DNA of 64,000 nt from Theristus sp. LFF4_11 (taxonomy: Eukaryota > Nematoda > Chromadorea > Monhysterida > Xyalidae). Below are positions 54,201 through 64,000 of the stretch, piece by piece. A model generated the notes under the pieces. It did not search any database. It saw nothing but the letters and a program-made list of their open reading frames with translations, and had not been told where the DNA came from. The stretch is taken from assembly GCA_030248135.1 (NCBI GenBank), contig JASANC010002498.1:102501-166500 (forward strand). The letters run 5' to 3'. The position numbers and the translations under genes are program-made. How positions within the stretch are numbered: position 1 is the stretch's first letter; the number at the start of each line of letters is the position of its first letter.

Positions 54201-57200
54201 TCGGCTTCTGGCACGAACAGTCGCGCAGTGACCGGGACCAGCACATCCTGATACTCTGGCAGAACATCAGAGCTGGTGCGCGGCGGCTGTTTTGTTGTTT
54301 GTCTGTTTGTTTGTTTGTTTGTTTGTATCTTTGGTTGTGTGATTTGACTAATGTTTTTTTCGGCTCAAATCTCGCAAGTTGCTCTATGAACTATGGGTTG
54401 GTGTAGGTGTACTATTGCGGTTCGAAGAGTTGCGGCCTGTTAATTGCGGCCCGGAAAATGCCGGTGTCACGTCGGTTAGCTCCCGCGCGGGAATTTCCCC
54501 CGAAGATTTTCCACAACGGGAACAATAAACGACCCGAAGGAGTGATTCTTTTTTGTTTTGTCATCAGTTATCGCAAAACGCAGAGATATGAAAGACCGCC
54601 AAAAGGAAAAAAGCCAAAACGGTGACCAAATCTAATCCTGAAACTAAGCAAAGTCGTTGTAGGTCTTGTTGAGTTGTTTTGAAAAAATCACCACTGGTTG
54701 CTATTTCCATGGGGATTTCCAAACTTTTGGCCGCCACTGTAAAAATAGACCGTGTATTTCACTGGTAGAGTGAATTTACCAGTCACCGAGCACTTTGACT
54801 GATCGGCTTTCAAAGTTCAAATTTCGATGCTTTTCGGCGTTGCGCGAGTACGTGAATGACGATTTCAGTAGCAGTAGTAGTAATGTTTCACTGTTTCTAT
54901 AAAACGCGTGTTCTGCGCGCGCATAGCTGTTACTGTTGTTGCAATCCTTCATCCTTCATCGTCGCACACCAAAAACAACAAGAAAACCAAAAAAAGCGTT
55001 TTTTTCCAGGCGCGTCCGGCAACTTCGCCAAGATCGACGCGCGCTTCCAGGACCTCCTGGGCGAGCCGTACGACTTTCAGTCGGTGATGCACTACCATTC
55101 GCACGCGTACAGCGTCAACGGGCTGCCGACGATCCGCGCGAGACGGCCGGAGTTCACGCGATTTCTGGGCACCGCGACCGACGCGTCCGAGCTGGACATT
55201 CTGAAGGTGTGTGAGCGACGTTGTTGAGTGTAGATCAGCTAGTCTGGTGTTGGGTGGGGTTGGCATGAAAAAACCGGTTTTTCCGTTTTAAAACCGGTTT
55301 TTGTTTAAAAACCGTTTTTTTCTTTTTTTCGTGTGAAAAAAAACGGTTTTTTTACTTTTTTTTTGTGTAAAACGGTTGAACTTTTTTCTCAAACTTTCGG
55401 TATTTCAAAACTATTAATTGTGGATGATATCGCAAAATTACCTGTCGCAAAAGTGAACAATGGGCTGTGTGTGTGAAACTGGATTTATGAAATACACATC
55501 AGATTTACTTTTCTTGACGCTTCAGATGCTATTTTCGACTGTATTCTTGATGTTTCTTTGGAGGCGACCAACTTCTGGACACTTTTTTTGTGCTGGGAAA
55601 ATTGGGAAATAAAACGGTTTTAAAACGGAAATAAAACCGGTTTTTACCAACCCTAGTCCTAAGGACGGTTCAGTCTTCGCTAAAAGCACAATGAACAAAC
55701 ACACTGGCTAACATGCGATATTATAGCAGCCAGTGTGTGTGTGTGTGCCTGTGTGTTTGTTTCTGACTGCTGCAACGTTGCTGTGTTACAACAGAGTGAG
55801 CTTTTTCAGACCAGGATGCGCTAACAAAAATTCTCTGTCGGACTACTTCTAATATCTCACTGTAAACCACTGAAGTGCTATTTGGTCTGGTCTGTAACAC
55901 GGATAGAATGTGTTTCATGACCCACAGTAAACAATGGGCAGCCATATTGGTTTTTGCTGGTTGTCCAACAACTATGAACAACTAACAACTTCTGCCCGGA
56001 ACATTATTCACCACGACAAAAAATCGCCAATTTTGAGAAACAATCATGTCCATTCGCGAGCGAAGCGCAGCGTAGCGGACAGCGGATTGAGACATAATAT
56101 GGCCCGTCAGTCGCTCGCGCTAAAATTCCAAACTTGCTGTGCCTCGCATTGTGAGCATAAAAGGAGTTGAGAATTTTTTCTGCGGCACACAGGCAGACAA
56201 TCCACAGATACACTGTGTGCACGAGAAATTTTTTCGTGGCGATCTTCTACACACGCTGTGTGCGTATTTTATCAATTCTGAAAGTGAAAAAAATTATTCT
56301 TGTTTACCCCTTTTTGTTTTCGGCTATGTCATCAAATGTGTTCGCAGTTTCAGTGATATAAAGAAATTTCTGACTGTTTTAAGAAAAACATTTTCTAGGG
56401 TAAAAATCTTCGGGATTTTCAAATTTCGCATTCATTTTTTTCTCCGATGCTTCCCAAGGCTCAAAATTGAGTTTGTTTGTACAAAATTACGAAAAAGGCT
56501 TATTTTGAAGTGTATTTGCGATTTCTGCGCGTGAAACAAACCGTTATTTGACGAATAAAAAAGTTTCTAGGGGTAACCAACAACGGAGAGTTTGAATTTG
56601 ACTTTTATTTTTGAAAAAATCAAAAGAATAGCTGTTAAATAACCAAAATCGTGATGATTTCGGGCAAATCGGCCGTGGAAATTGGCGAAATCGGTTCAAA
56701 AACAAAAAAATTAGAAAGTGGTGTTTTCCGGGGTAATTCAATGCGCTGATCACGGATTTCGGCTTAGTTTTCTTATGTGAGCAACGGTACATACTGCATC
56801 GTGACGATTTCGGGCGAATCGGCCGTGGAAATTGGCGAAATCGGTCCAAAAACAAAAAATGAGAAACTGGTGTAGCCCGGGGTAACTCAATGCGATGATC
56901 ACGAATTTTGAATTAGTTTTCTTATGTGAGCGCTCTACATACTGAATCGTGACGATTTCGGGCGAATCGGCCGTGGAAATTGGCGAAATCGGTCCAAAAA
57001 CAAAAAAAAATGAGAAACTGGTGTAGTCAGGGGTAATTCAATGCGCTGATTACGTATTTTGGATTAGTTTTTGATGTGAGCAACTCTAGATACTGAATCG
57101 TGACGATTTCGGGCGAATCGGCCGTGGAAATCGGCGAAATCGGTCCAGAAACGAAAAACAAGAAAACGGTGTTTTCCAGGGCAATTCAGTGCGTTGATCA

Positions 57201-59528
57201 CGGATTTTGGATTAGTTTTTTTATGTGAGCAATTCTAGATACCGAATCGTGACGATTTCGGATGAATCGGCCGTGGAAATTGGCGAAATCGGTCCAGAAA
57301 TGAAAAACAAGAAAATTGTGTTGTCCGGGGTAATTCATTGCGCCGATCACGGCTTTTGGGTCAGTTTTCTTATGTGAGCAATTCTAGGTACTGAACCGTG
57401 ACGATTTCGGGCGAATCGGCCGTAGAAATAGCATAGGCAAATTCGGCCCAAAAACGAAAAATGAAAAACCTGAGTTCTCCGGGGTTTAGAAGAATGTGTG
57501 ACCAACGAATTGTGAATTTGGTCCGACCTTCGCGGCTTATGTAAAAGTCAGAATATTATCTAAAAGTGCGGGAGACGCACATAAAAGGAGGAATATGGCT
57601 TTGTGTAAGCAGTGACGACTTGGCTCGACAACACTTTTCAAGTCTCTGATGTGGTACACACGGATACAAGTACATAAGAGCCATATTTTTGCGCCGTTTA
57701 TTCATTAAATTCGGTTGCACATGGCAACCCTCGTACTTTGTTTGTAGACAAATGAAACTTTCACATTTGCGGTATTTCGGGCATTTAGCGACCACTAAAA
57801 ACACTAAAACAACGATCAATACATACCGTAAAGTCTTGCATATAAGGTCTCCTTATATAAATTTAAAAATCAAAAATTTCTGAAAAAAGTGGAATTTTGT
57901 GTGACAACCTTATAAGTGGGAGGAGGTCTTATAAGCCGAACATTAGGAATCCCGGGCCTTAAAAACGGAGTAGGATTTTGACCAAGTCAAAATTTTGAAT
58001 TTTTTGGTTTCCCGCCGTGTGACACTCCGCCCACTTTTGGGTGGGAGTCTTATAAGTGGGAGGAACCTTATATGCAAGACTTTACGGTAATGTCCGCTGT
58101 TTGCGGTTTCGCCAGGTAGACGCATACCGCGGTGTCCCCTGGCTCGTCAGTGCGACGGACACCAGGCAGAACTGCCGAAGGTGTTTTACCACAGACAGAT
58201 CTTATAGTCTAGGCAAAACATCAGATCAGACTTTGGATCGCTGACACTGCTTTGCCCAGGACAAAGTGTATCGCAGAGGTATATCGGAACGCAAGGTTTC
58301 CTTCTGTGGCAAAGGCAATGACTCACGGGACAGACGGTTTATCCTACCACAAGAGTTTGGTAAAAAGGGTGAAAATCAACGGCAGACAACACCATTCTGT
58401 CACTGGTTCTGGTGTGTACACAGCGGTGCGTACGTTAGCAACAACGATAAAGCTACATGCAGCAATGTTTTGCAATCTCTGATTTTTCTGTTTTGCACAG
58501 AATTTGCAGAATTTCGCACATGGTGTGATTTTAGACTAAACTGAAGAGGACAATTTAAAAAAATTAAAGTTTTTACGCTTTTCAGGAAAACAAACGCGGC
58601 GCAAAAATATAGCTCTTATGTACTTGTATCCGTGTGTACCACATCAGAGACTTGAAAAGTGTTGTCGAGCCAAGTCGTCACTGCTTACACAAAGCCATAT
58701 TCCTCCTTTTATGTGCGTCTCCCGCACTTTTAGATAATATTATCATTCACAAAAAAAAGAAAAAAAACTAAAAAGTTGACGCTTTTCATTTTCAGCTGAA
58801 GAAGCTGTACGGATGCACAACGAAACCACCGGTGGTAACAACAACAACGACGCCGATTACCACAAAGCCGCTCATCACCGCAGTGACCGACATTCCAAAG
58901 CCCCAGCCGCTCATTCCCACGCGTACCACACGCCAGACATCGAGCTCAATTCCGACCACGCCCGTGTGGCCGGGCCCGTTAACGACAGAACGGCCGACAC
59001 AAGGTAGCTTTTCTGATTACGGTGGGTATACGGTAACCGGTCCTGGCACGAGATGTGGTTGTGGAATTGTGAGAAGCTGGTCAATGTGAAATGTTGCGTA
59101 AAAACGTTGCGTGTTTTGTTTTTCAGTAAAAATCTCCGTTAGTTTGCTATGGCCTATTTTTTTAAACGTGTCAGAAAGAGATGGGAAAATGCGTTGGTAA
59201 AAAAGTATGTTTAGGTTTGTTGAAAAAAAGGGGATGGTAGTCAAAAAAAAAAAATTTTTTGTGTGTTTTTAAAGGGTTTTTTTAAAAAAAAATTTGGTTA
59301 TATAAAATACTGTACTTAGTAACAGTGCGCCTGAGTATAATACCGTATACCTGGTCTCAACACGCGAACCTTTCCATGTCACAAACTCAAGTGAACACTG
59401 TTGTTTTTTTTTCAGGTTGCACCGATAAGTACTCAGTGTGTGGTTTCATCAAACACTACTGTTACAAGCCGTATCTCAGTTTCATCATGCAATCGGCGTG
59501 CTACAAAACCTGCGGTTACTGTTCGTGA
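51206..59528 (+). CDS. Astacin-family zinc metalloprotease with C-terminal ShKT domain, 9 exons, 343 aa
   Basis: Exons 51206-51241, 51308-51356, 52310-52380, 52588-52645, 53237-53360, 54100-54275, 55010-55206, 58796-59003 and 59416-59528; every junction keeps frame. The N-terminus (AKYFALFFAATARAIS) is a plausible signal peptide. YQGDI in the propeptide matches the aspartate-switch motif. The mature domain starts DWRARWPNGVVPYRIDM. Zinc binding is HELLHALGFWHEQSRSDRD (three His plus Glu), with Met-turn SVMHY, and the four conserved Cys of the fold are present. A Thr/Pro linker (VVTTTTTPITTKP) and a six-Cys ShKT domain (CTDKYSVC to CYKTCGYC) follow. No EGF or CUB is seen. This matches secreted nematode NAS-type proteases that cut cuticle or matrix proteins. 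Introns carry MITEs and a 2.7-kb family S element. Confidence 0.9.
51423..51677. mobile_element. M4 MITE (intron 2 of the astacin gene)
   Basis: ACAGTATGGCCGAATAAATG at the left and AATCGGCCATACCGTAT at the right, with GACTAGGAGTTGTCTTTTTC inside. The best full-length M4 copy. Confidence 0.85.
51692..51890. mobile_element. M8 MITE-like repeat
   Basis: CTGCGACTCAATGCGG at the left and GCGCGCATTGAGACGTGGG at the right, with GGACTCGGATCCGTTTGCC and GCATGAGACTGCTTACCC inside. Related blocks lie near 25700-25806, 31000-31180, 53580-53772, 61050-61235 and 63365-63450. Confidence 0.65.
53012..53094. mobile_element. M5 hairpin MITE
   Basis: GCATTCATGAAGCAGCAAG pairs with ACTGCTTTATGAATGC around GTGACGCGTAG and CTACGCGGTCAC. 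Confidence 0.75.
53394..53488. mobile_element. M5 hairpin MITE
   Basis: GGCATTCATGAAGCAGTG pairs with ATACTGCTTCATGAATGCC; about 95 bp and almost a perfect palindrome at its ends. Only about 300 bases from the previous M5 copy. Confidence 0.8.
53787..54070. repeat. Tandem GCGGTTTCGCCAGGTA repeat
   Basis: Two diverged units containing GCGGTTTCGCC, GCTCGTCAGTGCGAC and AACATCAGCGA. A third relative is at about 58090-58227 inside the family S copy. The second unit ends about 30 bases from exon 54100-54275. Non-coding. Confidence 0.65.
56044..58737 (+). mobile_element. Family S composite element, copy 5 (diverged, in the astacin gene)
   Basis: 5' end TCATGTCCATTCGCGAGCG after A, 3' end CACTTTTAGATAA before T. 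It has about five to six 149-bp units (about 56650-57480) and an inner arm-bounded segment (57553-58738) holding an M2 element (57825-58088). Both arms share changes absent from other copies (AAAAGTGCGGG, GACGCACAT, GGCTTTGTG). It lies in the astacin intron with its 3' end 58 bases before exon 58796. Confidence 0.85.
57825..58088. mobile_element. M2 MITE nested in family S copy 5
   Basis: ACCGTAAAGTCTTGCATATA and ATATGCAAGACTTTACGGT are perfect inverted ends; TATAAGTGGGAGG repeats lie in both halves. Confidence 0.85.
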
Positions 59529-59536
59529 TCGTGATT

Positions 59537-59560
59537 GCTTTTGATTGATTGATTGATTGA

Positions 59561-59592
<32 letters not shown>
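59537..59592. repeat. (TGAT)n microsatellite just past the astacin stop codon
   Basis: About twelve TGAT/GATT units starting eight bases after the TGA, so it lies in the astacin 3' UTR. Confidence 0.9.
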
Positions 59593-59593
<1 letters not shown>

Positions 59594-60343
59594 CTGTTAT
59601 TGATGCAGCCAATCAGCGCCTGGGATTTCAGGTTTTTTTTGAGTAGCCCATCTGTGTGGCTGTGGTGTATTTGAATGAAGTCTTCTGAAATAGTTGGTGT
59701 TTGTTGCATCGCATCTTTGAAACACATGATCAAGAACACATTGAAAATCTATTATCGTTTCCATCATCAGTGTCAGCATTTTTACTACTGTCCATACTAT
59801 GAATTGAACAAATTTTCACGAATTTCAGCAATTTTTCCAACTGAAACGTTTCAGGAAAAAAGCTCAATTTTTCGCGTAAAGTTTATGAGAAAAACTTCCG
59901 CTTTTTGTAAAATTGTCAAACCTAAGTGACTTGCAGTTCTCGCAGTAAGTGAGTGTTTATAATGGGGATATGTTACGGGAAGTTATTCCAGCAAATTATC
60001 ACCTATTCGGGTATTCGGCTGTCCCACGGGCGTGTTTTTCAGTTTGTTTCCAGTTTTTGTTGCACCCACGGAAAAGTATGTTGGGTTCATTTCTTCTTCA
60101 CTGATGACCGACAAGTGAACCAGAACTTATTACTTCTTCTCGTTCCTGCTGTTCATTTTCAAAACACGTCAAATTGAACAATACAGTAGCTAATACAGCC
60201 TCCACGCTGATTGGTTGACGCAAGTTTGTGTGGCTCATTTTTTCATTTCAAAGTGTTTTCGAAAATACCACAACCGAACCGCGCGCATTTGCTGACAATC
60301 GACTGTGAAATTCCCCCAAAAAATTCAATTTCACGCAGTTTTC

Positions 60344-60520
60344 GCATTTTTCCTGGAGTTCCCGCTGGGTGTCTTGTCCATCTGGATGTCCCGCGAGGTG
60401 TCCCGGCTGAAATAAAAGTGGCAAAACACCACGCTCGGCGTTTTAGGTCGCTTTTATTTGCGGGACCGGACACCGCGCAAGACAAAGTGGAGGACAACAA
60501 ACGGGGCACATTTTCTTAAC
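60344..60520. mobile_element. M6 MITE-like repeat
   Basis: GTGTCTTGTCCATCTGGATG and GGACCGGACACCGCGCAAGA, with ACCACGCTCGGCGTTTTAG inside. Confidence 0.55.
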
Positions 60521-61464
60521 ATGCTGTTACCTTGTACTGGATCGGGATCGGGAAATTTGTTTTTGTTGTTTCGGAAGAAAAAACACACATTTTCAGTCCG
60601 TTGTTGTGGGTCTTAATCGGTTTTGTGACCCAAAGCTTGAAAATTACATTTGCGTTATTAGGTGGGATATCAGAAAAAATAACAATTTTTAGCGATGTTA
60701 TTTTGTGGTATCAAGTTTTGCTAAATTATGTGGAATGAGCAGACACGACGGATAAAAACGAGATGCCTCGAAAACACAGACAACATTTTTTCCCAGTAAA
60801 AATTTGTTCCTTTATGTACATTAAATTGAGCGACGATTTGCAGGGGGATTACATTGTTAAGGTAAACAGTTGGGAACGCGGATCTCACAAGAATTTTTAG
60901 AAGTTTTTTTGTTTCCATATCTGTAGAATGTTCGCTTTTGTGTTCTCAGCTAGTCAGCAAATCTCAAGAGCATAAAATATAGTTTCTATGTCCATCAATC
61001 TGTGATTTTGACGTGTTGTCTTTTCCAGTATTTTGCTACTCTAATGCGTTTGCAGTCGTCGAAAGGACGTATCAGTTTTATGTTTGATGCAGTGATTCAA
61101 AATCACCCCCACCCCCCCCCCCCTCCCCCGCCGCAGCGGTAGCTCAAGGACACGGGTCACTTTACCACTTTTGAATTCGCGCGTCAAACATAAAACTGCT
61201 TACCTCTCTAAAGCGCGCATTGAGTCGCAGAACCGATTGTGTGTCAACTTTGCCACTAAAAAAAGCCGCATCTTTGCCACTGGTATAACTGCTGGTAATT
61301 GTGCCTGCATGCATGCAACTTTGCCACAAACAATGCACGTTATAAGATGCAGCCGCAACTTTGCCACTGGGGGGTGTTTGTTTCCTTCACTCATTCTTTG
61401 ACACCCGCATTAAAGAACACTGAAATAAATGGTTTTGTATTTATTTTTTGTTTGGGGTGATTGG

Positions 61465-61572
61465 AAAAGGGGGGGGTGGGGTGGGGGGGGGGTGTTGGGT
61501 GGGGGGTTGGGGGGGGGGGGGGGGGGGGGTTTTTTTTTTTTTTTTTGTATTTTTGGGGGGTGGGGGGGGTGC
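61465..61572 (+). repeat. Long G-run with a T run
   Basis: About 100 bases, nearly all G with scattered T, around a run of T at 61530-61546. A C-rich counterpart, CCCCCACCCCCCCCCCCC, is near 61107-61128. Confidence 0.9.
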
Positions 61573-61602
61573 AAAGATGATACATGCACACGAAAATCCT
61601 TG

Positions 61603-61870
61603 TAAAGTACGGCCGATTAAACATGGCAGCTTTTTCAGGGTTCAAGGAGCGCGCGAATTTTGAATGTCAGAAAAAAGACATTCAGAAACCAAATTGTGTG
61701 CCAAATTTGACGCGTTTTTTTAAACTAACGGATTATCCGCGCTATTGTGTTCACTCTTTTTCCGTTGCACACATGACTGGAAATTATGTTCGCATTTTTG
61801 AAAAAGACAACTCCTAGTCTGCGACTGATCCCACCTTGATGGACTGCCTCATTTATTCGGCCATACTGTA
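61603..61870. mobile_element. M4 MITE
   Basis: AAGTACGGCCGATTAAACAT at the left and TATTCGGCCATACTGTA at the right; full length. Confidence 0.82.
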
Positions 61871-62647
61871 AGTTGGTTTTAAGGCCTACATCACGCTGGA
61901 AAGACGTAAAATTAGCACTGTAACTTTTTGAGAGTTGACACTTTCCTGCGAAAATTTTTAAAAGTTGTTGATTTTGTCAAGAAATGCAACCTTGTAATAC
62001 AGATATGCCTTTCACTTTTCTGACAGCAAACTTTTGCAAACACCACGACACTGCAACAACTTGCTTTCAATCGTTTTGTCGCGCGCAAGTTTCAAATTTC
62101 AGCGCGCATATCATGTTTTTTGTGGAATATTTTTTCATCCGAACTTCTTTGTTGTTGAACTTGATTGTTTTACGTAATACATGTGGATAACAACCAAACC
62201 TTTTCGTTATGTCAAACGTCCGAACGTTTTTTCCCCCAGTTTTTTGAAGTTTTTGAGCTGTAGATTACCGCGGCATGAAAAACATGACTCCTCAAGTACT
62301 ATACCCATGCTGTTGTTAAGTACATATTTTCGCGAAAGCTGTTAAAAACTGTTTATCTCTCATATTTTGAGAAACTTCCAAGGATATGTTTATGTCCGCA
62401 ATAAAATCTGATTTTCAATCTGCTGTAAATGCACTTCACCAAATAGCTGGCGGAAATGCTTGTAAAATTTGCGATCCGGTGAGACTACACAGATGAACAA
62501 TGCCATTGATTTTGCGTTCTTTACACATTGTGGTAAACAAGTACATTATCAAGAAAGTTACAAGTTTTAGCAAAACTTACACAAAGCGGAAGTAGCTTTG
62601 ATGAACCGCCTTTCCATCCACTTTATTCTGCCTTAGCATAACTTTAA

Positions 62648-62738
62648 GGGCCATTCATGAAGCAGTATTTAGTAGCGCTAGCTGTGTTAAAACATAGCTA
62701 CGCGGTCACAAAATACTGCTTATGCCGCTTTATTTTTT
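62648..62738. mobile_element. M5 hairpin MITE
   Basis: GGGCCATTCATGAAGCAGT, then GTTAAAACATAGCTACGCGG and AAAATACTGCTTATGCCGC; the right arm is partly lost. Confidence 0.7.
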
Positions 62739-64000
62739 TACACAGTTTTTTGATTATTCATTTTCAAGTAAGAACAAACCATTGCTTGGCTTTTGATTTC
62801 AATCATAATAACCAAATAAGTTTTCAGAGTTTACAAACTTGTGCAATGATTTGTTTATGTGACAAAAAAGCTGAAAAAAAACGTCAAGAGAGACATATTC
62901 TTGTTTTTAAACATTTTATTCGGCTAACGTAATCAACGACTTTTTAAAGTGTTTTTTTTTTGACTGGTGCATGTTATTCGAGTGCCCTCAAAAAAACACT
63001 GTGCCCTCAACCGCAAATACTCTCTGGAAAGCATTTTTTTCAATCGAATGAATGTAATGCCAGCCAAAGTATCAGCTTCATTACAAAATGCATCACTCAT
63101 TCCTCGATAATTTTACTATTTTTTATTTCCGGTAATGCTTTTCTTATCGTACACGTGCACCTAAATAATTGTCTTTTTCCTGTTTTTTTTTCGGTCGTTC
63201 CTTCAATGACTGACTGTTCTGCGTTTTATTTACTTAGGCACACCGGCCTATCTCATTCACTCATTTTAAGCACCAATGAATGTTGGAGTTGAGCGCGTAT
63301 GTGTTGATTGGTTCGCGCAAAGCAAATTCAACCAATCAGCTTACAGCATATGGATTGTTCTTTGGTCCCGCGACTCAATGCGCGCATTAGGTACAGCAGT
63401 TTTACACATGACACGGGAGTTCAAAACTGGCAAAGCGATCCGAGTCCCCTAAATACAGGGTGGGCCAAAAAAAAGGTTCCATTTTAAAACTGCTGTCACT
63501 GGCTGGTGTTTTATTATTATGAGCTGAAATTTTCAGCACTGATAAAACATGTGATGCCATTTTACTGACAAAATTTTTTTGCCGATATATAATTCCTAGC
63601 GCTCGCTGTGGCAGATTTTCTAAAAAGCTCGAAAAATCAACAAATTGACTGAAATGAGTGCAAGAAAAAGTTAGTATCAAGATGCGTGATTCAATTTGGA
63701 AACTGTTGCGAAGGTGACAAATGGGTATTTTTGGATACCCGGGGTATTGATTGTTCAAATCATGCGCTCAGAGTGGAAAGGTCTCACGCTTGAATTGCAT
63801 TTGAGCAGCTCGAGCGAAATTCTGATGTTTCACAACGGACTTGAGTCAGCAGCCATGCGACTGCGACAGAAAGAATTGATCAGTTGACTTATTGTTTTGT
63901 GTGTTGCTCTGTCTGTTAATTTGTTTCTTTTTAAAGTTTTTCTGCGGTTTGAATAAAAACAGTGTTTCAGTTTCAGTTTTCTGCAGTTTCGTCATGGTTA

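Larger units (their letters stand above)
59593..64000. other. Right-hand intergenic region
   Basis: No gene that I can support. Contains M6 (about 60344-60520), M8 (about 61050-61235 and 63365-63450), M4 (61603-61870) and M5 (62648-62738) elements, a G-run (61465-61572), and a possible transposon end TACAGGGTGGGCCAAAA at 63456. The open frame 63696-63887 has no recognisable domain. Confidence 0.45.

Noticed and set aside
61391..61663. Proline-rich and glycine-rich frames
   Set aside because: They are translations of the G-run and its complement.

Overview
The window is animal genomic DNA, most likely from a nematode. It is intron-rich and roughly 40% GC by eye, with no bacterial features. 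An astacin metalloprotease ending in a ShKT domain, next to secreted von Willebrand A (vWA) and C-type lectin proteins, fits nematodes best; this is inference from domain content. I assembled four genes by hand from GT-AG splice sites and reading-frame phase.

Genes. On the minus strand, in transcription order: (1) the 3' part of a single-pass membrane protein with EGF-like modules and a PPxY-type cytoplasmic tail (33467 to 28918; its 5' exons are not found); (2) a secreted protein of about 1,200 residues with six tandem vWA domains (27657 to 11014, 25 exons, apparently complete except for one unresolved junction in domain 1); (3) a small secreted C-type lectin (9209 to 6968, 4 exons, 207 aa). 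On the plus strand is (4) an astacin protease with signal/propeptide, catalytic domain, Thr/Pro linker and ShKT domain (51206 to 59528, 9 exons, 343 aa). The minus-strand genes look like a cluster of extracellular recognition/adhesion proteins; a shared function is only inferred.

Mobile DNA fills most of the rest. The dominant item is a composite satellite-carrying element, here called family S. In order it has a 5' end starting TCATGCGGATGCGCGAG, a 5' block, 2-3 repeats of about 172 bp, 5-11 repeats of 149 bp, a 3' block, and an inner segment of about 0.75-0.9 kb between 143-bp inverted arms, ending TTAGATAA. Copies lie at 1-3430 (minus, cut by the window edge), 35506-38805, a three-copy head-to-tail block at 42618-49034, and 56044-58737. 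The block interrupts a Helitron exactly between A and T, which fixes its ends and suggests rolling-circle (Helentron/HINE-like) movement. Within each copy the two inverted arms match each other better than the arms of other copies, and the inner segment is flipped in two copies. This is the most novel signal in the window.

Other mobile DNA: three Helitrons at 12622-16339 (one nested) and one at 41756-49116; a short LTR element at 3926-5779; four tRNA-derived SINEs; and several palindromic MITE-like families, labelled M1 (GCTGATTGGTTGG), M2 (ACCGTAAAGTCTTGCATA), M3 (ACCGTATTACCTCTAATAAA), M4 (GGCCGAATAAATGAGGCAG), M5 (CATTCATGAAGCAGT), M6 (GTGTCCGAACAGGTGTCC), M7 (CGTTTATACCTGACGTATG), M8 (GCGCATTGAGTCGCAGAACC), M10 (GTGACAGGTTTAAAC) and M11 (AAATGACGTCATT). 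Some have affected genes: an M1 element supplies the lectin's last codons and stop, and a SINE lies seven bases from a vWA splice acceptor.
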